This document shows positions 12,178 to 26,300 of a stretch of 60,000 bases of DNA, in pieces. The notes beneath the pieces were generated by a model that did not search any database, was not told where the DNA came from, and worked only from the letters and a program-made list of their open reading frames with translations. The position numbers and the translations under genes were made by a program. Source of the DNA: Owenia fusiformis (lineage: Eukaryota; Annelida; Polychaeta; Sabellida; Oweniidae); assembly GCA_903813345.2 (NCBI GenBank), contig CAIIXF020000007.1, positions 4,657,730 to 4,717,729 on the forward strand, given 5' to 3'. Every line of letters starts with the position of its first letter. Position 1 is the stretch's first letter.

Positions 12178-12585
12178 TAGGATGAAGTGTATAGGAGATA
12201 TGTAAATACATGTGAAGTATGTACCCCGTTTACCCCGCCAGCCACGGTACGTATAGTAGGATGAAGTGTATAGGAGATATGTAAATACATGTCAGAGTAT
12301 CTACCCCGTTTACCCCGCCAACCACGGTACTTACATGACTTATAGTAGGATGAAGTGTATAGGAGATATGTAAATACATGTGAAGTATGTACCCCGTTTA
12401 CCCCGCCAGCCACGATACGTATAGTAGGATGAAGTGTATAGGAGATATGTAATTACATGTCAGAGTATCTACCCCGTTTACCCCGCCAACCACGGTACGT
12501 AATATAGTAGGATGAAGTGTATAGGAGATATGTAAATGCATGAGTATGTACCCCCGTTTCCCCGTACCCCCGTTTACCCCACCAA
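12178..12585 (+). repeat. ~80-bp tandem repeat, array 2 (about five units)
   Basis: The unit and orientation are the same as in the array at 10378-10694. Unit length varies from about 79 to 88 bp because of small insertions. The last unit degenerates into runs of TACCCCCGTTTCCCC. Confidence 0.95.
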
Positions 12586-12624
12586 TCTGTGCGAAGATGT
12601 GAAACAGGGGAATTAGGGCGAATT

Positions 12625-12771
12625 AGTAAGCACTACGTGCACGTGTAGAGGAGAATACACAGGCAAAACGGATGTGGGCGAGATTCGCGCATGTAAGGGA
12701 GTTAGTACTACGTATACGTGCGCACGTGTGGAGGAGATTTCACAGGCATAACTGATGTGGACGAGATTTGT
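12625..12771 (+). repeat. Two-copy ~75-bp duplication
   Basis: Two diverged copies each carry CACTACGTGCACGTG or its variant, GAGGAGA..CACAGGCA and GATGTGG.CGAGATT. This is adjacent to the 80-bp array but unrelated in sequence. Confidence 0.7.
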
Positions 12772-13049
12772 TGAATTTTCGTGACTGCTTGCATCGGTCA
12801 CGATGTGTATAGGTACCTGACACATGTTGGACATTGAGCTTAGAGACAAATGGTGTGTCATAGTCACGGTTCGTGGAATTACACAAGAGGAAACTACATA
12901 TGAATTGATGTGGCTTGCATGTGAAATGTAGAAATAAAGTTTGAGTGTATGTAATGAGAATTCCCAAATTTGTAGTGGACACAAGGAGAATTTCCATGGG
13001 TGTCCTAAATGGGAAAATGCTCTAAGTGTCGTGACTGCTTACATAGAAC

Positions 13050-13212
13050 CTCTACCGCGTGTTACTTTCCCGCCATTTTGAATTCTCGTAATTGAGAAGA
13101 AAACTCGCGAGAAGAAGCATGGCCGATAGTTTCCAAAATATATTTGATTTACAATAAATTGGGTCTTATAACATCAGTGAGTAGATACAGGCAGCCAGAT
13201 CCTGGTATTAGT
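13050..13212 (+). promoter_or_regulatory. Probable promoter and noncoding first exon of the HMG20 gene
   Basis: TTTCCCGCCATTTTG near 13068 combines E2F-like and YY1-like sites. ACTCGCGAGA near 13103 matches the TCTCGCGAGA element of housekeeping promoters. A donor GTAAGT follows at 13213. A 12-codon upstream reading frame (13119-13157, stop included, ATG in good context) lies in the putative leader. The assignment to HMG20 rests on position and strand, because the next acceptor (14318-14319) opens the first coding exon. Confidence 0.55.
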
Positions 13213-14346
13213 GTAAGTTTTATCTCGCGCTTAATTCTGGGTTATTTATACTTCTGGAAATAAGCTCCCAATTCGAATTTTGATTTTTGACGAAATGAAA
13301 AAGTTCAAAAATTCAACTTTCACTCAAACTTTGAGTTGAATAGATCCACAGGAAGGTGTATCAAGTCCTTTTTGGGCATAGCAGAGCTTTTTTGCCCTTC
13401 CCCACTCTCAGAATTAGAACAGATTTATTCCTCAAGGATCCCTCCAAATTTGCACTGAAAAAATAGGTGAAATCAAAAGTAGATTTTATACAAGATAGCC
13501 TCCTTATTCAAAATTCGACCTAACTTGCACAATTTGGAGGAAAAATACTCTCAAACTCAAATAAACAAAAACAGCACGACCTGACAGATACTTCATTATG
13601 TTTTTAATCTTGCAAAAAAACTAGGCTTCAAAACGCGGCCGCAGTGCTGCAAAATAAAAAATTAAAAAAATTTCCTGACTCTGTAACTCTTCAATGACAC
13701 GAGGTACTACAAAAACTCGTAAATCTGAGAAACTTATCTAAAATATTTCTACACACACTTAGCTGATTTGGTATACAGTCATACCTTGGAAATTACAAAT
13801 GTTTTATTTGCTCATTTTTCAATTTTTTAAATGGCTGAGTTGGACACCTCAACAAATTTCCAGAGGAATATGTATGAAGTTCATTTTGGTAGTCTACTGG
13901 GTCATTTGGTCTTCCCCATCCTTAGTATTAATATAATAATACTACTTAGTGTGAAAACGGACAAATAACCCAAGAAAGGACCAAAATAGACTTGATACAT
14001 CTTCCCCTGGAAAATTTGTTGGGGTGTCCTGCTCAGCCATCCCCCATATTAGAATTTAAAAAAGATGGAAAAATGAACAAATAAAACATGTTGTTGAATT
14101 TTATTTATTTCATAATGGCAGTAAATTTGATCAGACTTTTCACGATGTACATCGCAATGTGCATCAATGTTTACTTTTGAAAATTGTACTTCTGGAAATT
14201 ATTATGGCACATTGCGACAATACTAGTCATTATGGACTCCTCCACCACCTGACCACACCTCTAAAAGAAAGTGGGTATTGCTTTCCCATATTGATAAGAC
14301 TCAATGAATTGTTTTTTAGAATTCAACTGCTTAGTTACATGCTGAT

Positions 14347-17300
14347 ATGGACTTGGGAAATTTAAACTTCGAGGGATTTGATGATGATGTCTCAAAGGAA
14401 AGCGATGACCTGACAGTTGATTCTACGTAAGTACATATACAAAAAGGATATGAACGGATGGATTTTTAACTTTTAGATGTTAATCTAGCTCAAAATGGAC
14501 TAGCTCAAAAAATATTGTGTGGTTTTATTACTCTTACATAAAATATAATACATGTACACCATTTGGTCCTGGCTGGTACCATGGGCTAACTAAAATACAA
14601 GTTTACCATTTTTTCCAGATTATCAACTTCTGGGGGTACAAACTTTACATCAAGTATCAGTAACACCAGGTCATCTCTCAGTCAGCCTGAAATAATCACT
14701 GATATATCACAGGGTAAGATAGCATGATTTTATATCTGTTCATTATGAAGGACACATGTATACATGACAAGAAAGCTCCATTGCTATGACATCATGGCAA
14801 ATTCTCTGAAACGGATACTCATAGCAACAGTGTTTATGTTGTTAATTTGTTTATAAAGTGTTGTCACAGTGACAAGTACTTGTGGAATTTTTAAGATGAA
14901 GGATGACTCTATCTTTATGAGGTAAGAATGGGACAATCTGAGTAAATGATATAAGATCACGACCTTTGTGGCACAAACATGAGTCAACATCATATATTTA
15001 AGAAATCTAATGATTTGCGAAAGAATAGTTCATGGGATGCCCAAATCACCCATATAATTCTGCACCTTTGCTACATAAACAGAATATCTAAAAACAGTTA
15101 ACATCTTCTCTTTTACCCATTCGGTTTTTATCTCAAGAAATAACTTTAAAAGTAAGAAATCACTATAAATGTGACAATAAACATGTATAATGAAAAATGA
15201 ATGCAAGAAATAATGATAAATTGAAGAAATCCTAAAATGACATTTTTGGACATCCTGTATATCCAACCATTTTCAACTGTTTAGATTGCAGGTTTTGAGT
15301 CTTTATCAGAAAATGCCTCCCATCACATATTGTGAATGTTATTAGATTTCAGAAGAACAAAACTAAACAAAATATTAAATAAGAAGTACAAAATATGATG
15401 ATAGGCTGTACAAGTACTTTTTGTTACTAACCTTCTTGACCCTGTTCGTCTTTGTAAGACTTAAAAGAAAAACATTTCTACATTGCTTGTATTTTTGAGT
15501 ACTAAGTACTTCATTACAGTGACCTAATTTCTTAAAAAGGATTCTCAATTTGTCACTCTGTGACTGTTCATCTCAATTCCATAACATTTTTTATTCCTAC
15601 TTAAAGGCCCACTTTGCGTATTTTCAACATTTTGTGGCAAAATAAAGTCTTACCTTTGAATTTCATAGTATTTCCAAATTCCAAATAACACAGTATTCTC
15701 TTTGTTAATCAACAAATGGTGGTATTATCTAAAAGGGACAGTTTACAAAAAGAGCTTATGTTATCTCTTCTTGTTTCCTCATGCATATCTCATCTCTTCA
15801 TATTATCTCATATTTTCATGTTATCTCATGCATATGTTATCTCATCCCTTCATGTTATCTCATGCATATGTTATCTCATCCGTTCATGTTATCTCATGCA
15901 TATGTTATCTCATCCCTTCATGTTGTCTCATGGATATGTTATCTCTTCATCTCATTTCTTGTTATCTCATGCCTATTTGATCTCATATTTTCATGTTATC
16001 TCATATTTGTTATCTCATCTCTTCATGTTATCTCTTAGATATGTTCTCTTTACACTATTGTTTGTCTTAATTTCAGTGCAACTATTAGAACAGGAATCTC
16101 AGCCACCACAGGAAGTTACAATGCAAGTCATTGAGCCCACAGGAGAGGTAAGGTCCCATAATCCCTCAAGATTGGACATTGGAACTTTGATTGGGCAAAA
16201 CATCCACCATGTTTATGCTCTTTTTCAAATAAAGTACAAAACTATAAACTATTTTTAGCTACTACACAAGAAGTATTATCAATAAATTGATATCAGAATC
16301 TTTCTGGTTTTGATACATGAATTTCTATTTGCAGTTTTTAGATTATCCCAAGATTCCTTGGTTTATTTGATGTTAGTTCAATGAGGTCAGTGTTCATTTG
16401 TCCATTTAAAGACCTTTTGTAAAGTATTGGGCCTTAAATGTGTATACATGTCTACATTGAGACCCTCATTCAAATTCAATATCTCCCGGCCTGGTCTCAG
16501 TTATTACAAACTCTTTATTCAGAAAAGGCGTGGGGGATGGCCGAAGGGGAAGAAACGGAAACACAAGGACAGTAATGCCCCCAAACAGCCTCTAACAGGC
16601 TATGTAAGATTCCTTAATGACCGCAGAGAAAAATTGCGCAGTGAAAATCCTACTATTGGTTTTGTCGAGCTAACAAGAATTCTAGCTGCTGAATGGAGTG
16701 ATTTAGCCACAGATGTAAAGCAGGTATAAATAAATTATTCTATTTCTTGAAAACATTGATTTTAAAGTTAAAAACCATGATGCTAAATGCCATCATGTCA
16801 TGATGTGTCTTATATTTCAGAAATACTTTCTCAAATTGAATAACAGGACAGTTAAATGGTATTTTCTGAAATTTTGATTATTAGTGGCCATCTTGAAAGT
16901 TCCTTCTTGAGCAGAGCTTGTTTGTCCCTAGGCATCAACATATAAAATGTAAACCATATCCATTAACTAGCATTTGAGTTACTAAAGATTACATTCCTTT
17001 TCCTCATTGCGGAGACTGATATCTATGGACAGCTTTCCTAGATCCCCCTCGAACTTTGTTCGGTGGGATAATAACTTTAAAACTATTCATAATTTCTGTG
17101 TGTTCTCAGGGGTACCTGGATGAGGCAGAGAAAGACAAGGAGCGCTATTTACAGGAGCTTGAGGCTTATCATCGCACAGATGCTTACAAACTCTTCAAGA
17201 AGAAACAAAACATGGAGAAAAATCAACAAAAAGGTATTATTTTTTTGTTATATATTGATATGTGTGAATTATAAGAATTTCATACTTTGATTGTTTTTAT

Positions 17301-20300
17301 TTATATGGGTGATGCTTCTTTGCGTTGTGTCAGATGTTTCACTCACATCAAATATGAATGTGCAAGTTGAGTGCAGTGCAAGTAGAGTGCAGTGCAAGTT
17401 GAGTGCAGTGCAAGTAGAGAGATAATTCAGGGGGGGACATTTAGTTTCTTTTTAAGGCAACTCTACAGGTGGGGAGGGTGCAATTCTTTGGATATACCTG
17501 ATGATTTCTTGTGATATATTGTGTTTCAGTTATGAAAGAACACAGCCCTAATGATCTAGAAGCTACCACCAATGAAGATGTGAATCTCACTGAAGTTATG
17601 GGCTTTGACATTCCAATCTTTACTGAGGAATTTCTGGAGCACAACAGAAGTAAGAATTTAGGCTTTTTCAGTTACTGTAGATAGGGTTAATTTGGCGGTA
17701 CTTAATTTTGGCATTTTTGGCATATTGGCGGCTATTTAATTTGGCAGACATTAGGGCTTGGACATTGCTCTGACACCACAACTTCCATATACATTGGAAC
17801 GAAGTACAAATTGTTTCACCCATTCCTTCAATTCAACTACTATTATCTTGTAATTTATTATTGAAGTATTCCCCTGATTTAAGTGGCATGTTCTGATAAT
17901 CACCCTCATCATTTCCAGATTTTGTAAAAACTAAACCGGACATGACTTAAATGAAATTCCTGGGGATACTCTCTAAATTTTGGTGAAGATGTTAATTGAT
18001 GGCTTTTTCTATTTCGCTAAATTCGCCAAAATAAAGTGGGTGCCAAATTAACCCAATCTACAGTATTTATTTTTAATATCAAAATTACATAACAACATGT
18101 ACATGTGCATTACAATATTAATGTGAAAAATTATTTATGAAATAAAAGGTCCAAGATCTAGTTGCTCCTTATCAATTGGTGGAACTGAGACAATATTAAC
18201 TTTTTTCTATAAGTTGCTGAAAACACTGTGCTAAGGGCTGATGTGAAAAAGAATTAAATCAAGTAAACAGCATATGATGTTACACCCCAGGGGTTGTATG
18301 TAAGCATAACAATCATGCTACACCCCATGGGTTGTATGTAAGCATAGCAATCATGTTACACCCCATGGGTTGTATGTAAGCGTAGCAATCATGTTACACC
18401 CCATGGGTTGTATGTAAGCGTAGCAATCATGTTACACCCCATGGGTTGTATGTAAGCGTAGCAATCATGTTACACCCCATGGGTTGTATGTAAGCATAGC
18501 AATCATTTTACACCCCATGGGTTGTATGTAAGCATAGCAATCATGTTACACCCCATGGGTTGTATGTAAACATAGCAATCATGTGACACCCCATGGGTTG
18601 TATGTAAGCATAGCAATCATGTGACACCCCATGGGTTGTATGTAAGCATAGCAATCATGTGACACCCCATGGGTTGTATGTAAGCATAGCAATCATGTTA
18701 CACCCCATGGGTTGTATGTAAGCATAGCAATCATGTGACACCCCATGGGTTGTATGTAAGCATAGCAATCATGTTACACCCCATGGGTTGTATGTAAGCA
18801 TAGCAATCATGTTACACTCCAGGGATTGTTTATGTTGTCTTTATTTGTGAAAAAGGAAAAACTGACATGATTATTTTTTGTCTTTCATTTAAGAAAGGTT
18901 TGTCGAAAAATCTTGAATATCATTGTAATATGGATTTGAGATTTTGGAGCATGTTTGGTTCAAAGTTCAGAGATTCTGTGGACTTGCATCTGTGTCAGAT
19001 ATGTGAACAAAAGACATGACATTTTAATGTATTTTTTGTTGTGCAATAAGTATTCTATTTCATAAAAAACTATATTTTGTATACAAGAAATAGATGGCTT
19101 CATGCTTTAGCATAAAAGCAATTATCCCATGGTTGCATGGATATAGATCAAATAGCACGTAAAGATGTACAGGGTGATCACTAAGTTCTGGGAATTTATC
19201 TGTCATTTCATTATTTTTCCACCAATTTACGTGGATCAAAATATCATATGTTAGCATATGTTCCCCAAACCATCGAAATTTTTTAATTTTTTTTTTCACA
19301 AATCAAATTTTCTTTTCAAAATTTCTTTTTCAAATGGGCAATGATTTCCCATGGGATAACTGGACAATCCTATTTTCAATATCAATTATATCCACTCACG
19401 GATATCAATATCTTCACTCATTCTTTGTATGTCATACATGTTGCCATTGGTGTTTTTAGTAGCTAGTTTAGTCTTAGGTCAATTTTGTAGATTGTAGTTT
19501 TTAGTTTTTTTAGTGACTAATATGTCATTGTAATGACATCAGAGAGTCATATATCCATATATAGAGCCATATATCCGATTTGCAAATCAGCAAATCCAAA
19601 GGCCCCAAAGAATGTGTAACATAATTGTGGTATTACATGTATTATCCACTTGTATTCACAGGGATTTTGGCAATTTTTTGAATCCCAAATATGCATGACA
19701 CCCTTCTAATCAGGTCATGTTTCTTCCATACCCATCAAATAGGGAATAATATAGAATGTTATGGTCAGAGTATTCTAAAACTGCCATTTTGGAGTGTTGC
19801 CCTAGCTACTATGATGCTATGTTACCATAGCAACCATAAATCTTACATCTAGTACATCATGTGAAAATTTGAATGGTGAATTATTAGCAACACCAGTCCT
19901 GCTACTTTTGGAATCAATTTATGTTTATATACCAAGAATAGAAGCTTAAAAGTGACTAATTTCATATTTTGAGGGAGGTTTTCTTGTATTATGCTGAGTA
20001 AATCATGTGGGAGCAGTTTAGAATTCTCTTCTCTGGTATTTCCATTGCCTTAGTTAACGAGATCACTCTCACTCTGAACTTTTACTACCTTTCTAATATT
20101 AGCACTGTAGCATCCTAATATATTGCAGTTTTTTTAGCAGTGTGTTATCTCTTAGTGGTGTGCTATATGAAAATGTCTACAGAACATTATTCTGTGTTTG
20201 TGAACCATGTAAACATTAATTGACCTTTGCTTTGGAGATAACAAAACAATAAATTGGGGGTTAAGTTTAAGTTATAACCAAATGTTAAATAATTTATTCA

Positions 20301-23300
20301 GACCTTCGTTATTCAGAAAGTCAGAGATTTTAAACTCAGAAGCCGAATAGAACCAAGAGCTTAAGTTAACACCTTGCACTCATTATAGATGGCATTAACA
20401 AGCATCAGAAGAAATGACAACAAATACAGCTGTTATGAAACCAAAGAGTAAATGATTTCCAACAGTATTAAGCATCCTCAGAATGCAGGGTTCCAGACAT
20501 CATCCACTAAGTTCCTTCCAGGTGGTTGCAAATCATAGAATTAATTTTCCCCGGCCTTACATTACATTAGCTCTGCAGCATATACATTTATATATGTACT
20601 ATCACACTTGCTTGTAGTGGTGTGGATTACAACTGTATATAACCAGTTTGCTGCTACTAATATTATGTTCATAAGATCAATATTATAACAATATATGAAC
20701 ATTGTAAAAGGATTTATCACAGTTATGATTTCTTGCCCTTTGGAATCTGAATAGTAAAACAGTTACTTCTGGATATTACTACAAATCAGCTTTTGATAAA
20801 GAAATGCCTGAATAAATCAAGTAAGGGCTAGTAAGGTGTATCGTGTAAATAAAAACATTTCTAGTTATTACTAATATTGGAGAGAGCCTAATGGATAATA
20901 ACCTTAGAATGGTCTACAATATTAGTAAAAGTCTAATGCTAAATACTCATGCCCTAGAGAGGATTATAGGTGGCATTAATTAGCATAAGTAGGAATAATC
21001 AAAACAAATAGTGCTGAGAAGCAATGCCAAAGCAGTTCAGGACACGACTTTGTCTTGAAATCTCTAAAGAGATTCCCACACAATTGCTAGATAAAAGGGG
21101 TAAATCAGAATGCTTAGATTTTATTGATTTTGAAATGCAGTTAAGTAGGAATTACAATCAAACTACTGAATATAGAATAAAGGATACAAATGAATGAAAG
21201 AACATAACTATATAATTTGCCAGTTATAATCTTTACAATGGATTCTAACGCAGTCCGCTTTGATGACTTATTGGTGAAAATTGGGGGATTTGGACGCTAT
21301 CAAAAGTTACTGATATTTGCTATGGTGCTATTTCTAATGGGAAATACCTGGCAGTATTATTTTACTAATTTTGTAGTTGGCAAAATGGACCATTGGTGCA
21401 AATTACCTGACATTCCACATGGATTCAACGAAACTATGATTAAAGAGATTATGATTCCAAAAACCCTGAATGAATTTGGGAAAGAAGCCTTTTCACAATG
21501 TGAAATGTATGATCATAATATTACGGATTATACCCGAATAAGTAATGCCCATATATGGAATAGTACCCATATTTGGACACTGAACATGACGAGGGTCTCG
21601 TGCCAGTATGGATGGGAATATGACCATTCAGAGTTTCATTCAACAATTGTCAGCCAGTATGACCTTGTGTGCGACAATGATTGGATGTACACGCTACCCT
21701 CCACATTCTTCATCATTGGTATGTTCATTGGCTCTTTTGTGTCCGGATTCATATCTGATAGATTTGGACGAAAATTGACAGTCATATTATTAATTGTATT
21801 ACAATTGATAAGTATTACTGGAGCAGCTTTTTCTCCGTATTTCTGGATGTTTCTAGCGTTTCGATGTGTTGTAGGAGCTGCAACAATTGGTTCTTTTGCA
21901 ACATACTGGGTCCTTGTTTTGGAGGCCATGCCGCCAGTACATCGAGCACATTGTTCTTACTTTGTAGCAGTAGGCAAAATGTTAGACATAACTCTTCCAG
22001 CTGTAGCCTATTTCATAAGAAATCATATACATTTGCAGGCAGTTTCAATAGGATTTGTCATCCCTGGACTTATATGTATCCTATTCATACCTGAAAGTCC
22101 ACGATGGTTACTTTCCCAAAATAGGTATGATGACTTTCGCACTATAGTTGAAAAAATTGCAAGGCTGAACAAGTCCCAAGATTTAGAAAATCTAGGAATT
22201 ATTACTCCAATTGTTAAGACGGAAATAAAACCAGCAGATGGAACAAAATCTAAACAAAATGGCATCTCTGTGCTTGATTTGCTCCGTTTGCCCAAACTTA
22301 GAAAACGTACATTGGGTATATGGCTCATATGGTTCGCATACTGTTTTGCACTATTTACAATGCTATTGAATATCGGTACACTGGTACCAGGTAACATATA
22401 CTTAAACACTGCACTGGTAATGTGTGTCTCTGATATCCCATCATTCATTACAATCTACTTTGCTTTATTTAAATTTAGCCGTAGATACACCATAGTCTTC
22501 TTTTTCTTACTGAATGGACTTTGTTCTTTAATAATGATACCTTTGCTAAAAACTGGTATTCCTATACTTGTGACTATATTCGCTGTCATGGGTACAGTCG
22601 CGATAAAGACACTCATGAATGTCATTAACCTTTATACAGGAGAGGTATTTCCTACATCAGCAAGAAATATAGGGTTTGGAAGTGCATCAAGTATTGGACG
22701 AATAGGTGGGCTGATAGCACCTCAAATTCCTTTGTTGAAAACATTCTGGTTTGGATTACCATACATATGCCTTGCTGTGTTTCCCATTATAGCAGGGGTT
22801 CTGGCTTATTTTTTGCCAGAAACAAAGGGAAAACATCTTCCAGAGACATTAGAAGAAGCAGAGAAGTTCGGCTCTCATGAATACGACAAGAGTCCAACTG
22901 ATCCTGAAAAATGTTCTTTGGAAGAAATTCATCTGGAGAAACCCTAATATTAAAAGCTCTTATTTATAAGATACAGTGGCGTAGCCAGGATTTGTCAGGG
23001 GGGGGGGTTCTAATAATTTCTGCCAAATTTGCCAAATGTGCTTAAATTTTGCCAAATTTGCTTAAGTTTTGCAAAATTTGCTTAAATTTTGCCAAATTTG
23101 CTTAAATTTTGCCAAATTTGCTTAAATTTTGCCAAATTTGCTTAAATTTTGCCAAATTTGCTTAAATTTTGCCAAATTTGCTTAAATTTTGCCAAATTTG
23201 CTTAAATTTTGTCAAATTTGTTTCAATTTTACCAAATTTGCTTAAATCTTGCCAAATTTGCTTAAATTTTACCAAATTTGATAAAATTTTGCCAAATTTG

Positions 23301-26300
23301 CTTAAATGTTGCCAAATTTGCTGAAATTCTGCCAAATTTGCTGTATGTTTGCCAATTTACCTCAATTTTGCCAAATTTGCTTAAATTTTGCAAAGTTTTC
23401 TTAATTTTGGTCTAATTTAATTAATTTTTGACAAGTTTCTAAAATTTTACTTAAATTTTGCCAATTTTACTTAAATACTAATAATGGATACATTTTGCCA
23501 AAGTTTCATTGTTGCCAAATTTTCATAATTTTTGCCAATTCGCTAAAATTTTAAATTTTACCAAATTTTCTCAAGTTTACCAAATCTCAAACAATTGCAA
23601 AAGCAAAAAATAGGTAAAATATCCCAAGACCAAGTTCATTTATTTGGGCAGATTTTTTAAAATTTGGACCCAACATACCACAAATTCACAGAAATTAGCA
23701 GACATAGAACCCCCTCCCCCCAATTTTCAATCGCTTGTACAATGAGCTTTATAAATAAATAGGAGCCAAAAATCAGTAAACAACTCTGTGTGAGTGATCT
23801 TTATACTTGCTCTCTGATCTAACTACAGCATGAAAAATAAGAACGTTGTAAGTAAGAATTTTCTAGCGTTCACAATTTTGGTGCATCACGGCCCAGTGTC
23901 ACTAAACATTCACATGTTCAAAATTCTCTGCTGATTTATATCAAAAATTAGACCATTTTGACGTTATGTACAACAATCAGATAATTTCAACTTGGTAGGT
24001 ATGCTTTATGTGTGCATTTGAATTCATTTTGAAGATATTACTTCAGTATTTCAGGCCTAAAGTGCAAAGAGCATACCTATTATCGCCCATTATTGATTAT
24101 GTAATGACCCGACTTGGTGTTGGCGGTTTAACGAGCGGTAATTAAATTGTCAGATCACCACAATAAAATATTCTAGGGTTCACTTGTAACGATCAAGTTA
24201 CTATTGTGTTATAGCCTTGTCCACAGCAGCCTTCTGCAGTGGTTGGATTAAATCTTCTTTTACAAAGTTCAAAAGATGGCAGCACTTGAACTATATGTCA
24301 TCTGAATGACATAAAAATAGATGGCAGCATCTCACTATGCTCAGCCCATAATTGAACATAAGAAAAGCATGTAAATTTCTATAAATATAAAACAAAACTT
24401 ATTTATTGATCCTTTGTACAAAAATGGGTATTTATCTAACTGTATATGAAAAAGTTAAATCTAGAATTATCGTGAAATATAATAGGAGATGGTATTTGCA
24501 AGAGTAGCGGCATTCCGCGTATTCCTAACGGTACTAATGAATGAACAATGAAAACCATACGTTTGGCTCTATATGAAAACCTAAAGCAGACTTCTGCCAT
24601 TTGAACTTATGTCCAAATAAAAATGCAAGATCCTCAAAATGTAATAACAATTACTGCCACTCTATTAACCTCAGAATTTATGCACAGAATACTTGCAAAT
24701 CACAAAACAGAGAACTATATACTAAGATATGTACACTAACACTAAATCTGAGTAACTATCACTACAATTCTGCATGATCAGTTACAATGCATACTCATGT
24801 TCTGAGCCAATGCATCAAACGCCTTTTTCATGTAGCATCACTACACTATACAGTGGTCCAAAATAACTAACAAATACATGTAATTCACATGTTGGATTAT
24901 TGATCATAGACACAAAATGTCCAATGTCACAGTCTTCTGTGACCTAAGGAACAATCTAACTAACACATAACTAAAGTAAAACTAACACAGATATATTGAC
25001 GCGGTTTGAGAATGCTCACAACTTTTCATAACAATGGCGAATCACGTGCATTCCACGTGTATCCCCGGGAATCACGTAAATGACTCAATCTATTAACGGA
25101 AAACACGAACAATAAGCACCAAATATCTACATGCATCCTTGTCAAATCCTGAACAAAGATACAATTCACAAATAGTACTTAAACGATACCCGATGTTCAA
25201 CTAAAATCTACAGAAAAGTATGCAAAATTCTTGCATCATAAACATGTGCGAATCTTCAGCCTTTTGCCAAAGTTTTCAAGATCAAAATACACGAACAATA
25301 ATTAATCAAAGTGTGCGGCTTTACCGACACATAAAGTTAACATTGCAACTAAGAAAACAAACTAGGAATGAATCGCAGATGGCCACATATTAAGCTGCGA
25401 CTTGAACCAAATGTTCGAGAATTTCTCGACAGGCACTGGCTGAAAATGGCGAAAATATCTTCCCAGATTCTGAGACTTAAAACTTCAATTATCTCCCAAA
25501 AAAAAGTTTAACTCACCGCTGGATGTATCTCAACGTTGTTGACGATAATCCACAACAATATTAATCCTGTTTTTGAATGAAATAAACCAAGAATATCCAA
25601 AATAAAACCAAGTTAAAACACAATTAGAAAGTTCGACTCGGCGTTCCAAGTCCAAGAGAAATATGATTCACCTAGCTAGATCACGCAGCAACTTCGTGTT
25701 CCGAAATCAGCGTTTTGATTGGCCGGCTCAAGGTTGTTTGTCGCTATAACAAATAAACGCCATCTATCGGCAGAAATATTACTACTCTGAGCGCAAAACT
25801 CGCTAGAAAAGTACCTTGAAACCATATAAAACAGAAAGACCTTATTGTTACGATGATTTAGATTGATACTTGAGACTTAATGACACCATCTAGTGAAGTC
25901 AAATGTAAATGACAACTCTTAGAAAGGTTTTAATATCGGGACTGAACTCGATGGTTGTCACATTATCCCCCCCTTAGAAAAATGTTTGTCCTCAAACTGA
26001 AATCAAGAGTCCAGAATTATAACTAGGTTAAATATATTATGTCTCAATCAGTAAGGCTATATAGTTAATTACGTAGCTCATTAGCTTGTTAATGTCATGT
26101 TGATGTATGTACTTCATGCAGATCATTGTCTCTATGGTTTGTATCTTGGCAGATGATCTGTTGACGTTCATCAGTGGTTCACCCTGTACATGTAGTGTAG
26201 AAATGTCATAAATTCTTTACTCTTAGGTAACCACTGGAATTAAAATCACATTTTAGTACAAATATTATCACATTTTTGGTTCATAAATGCTGAATTTACA

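Noticed and set aside
12613-12984. 123-codon minus-strand frame rich in His/Ser
   Set aside because: It overlaps a duplicated GTGCACGTG-rich segment, with no family similarity and no plausible splice partners.
15702-16258. Three overlapping plus-strand frames up to 180 codons rich in Ser/His/Leu
   Set aside because: They are a stop-poor minisatellite reading into an HMG20 exon. Only 16077-16147 is supported as coding.
21217-21237. Upstream ATG of SLC22 copy A, seven codons earlier
   Set aside because: The paralogue begins at the residue matching 21238 and the extra codons are not shared.
21636-22448. Long minus-strand frames opposite SLC22 copy A, and likewise 42934-43710 opposite copy B
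   Set aside because: Shadows of the real coding strand; they do not match any family.
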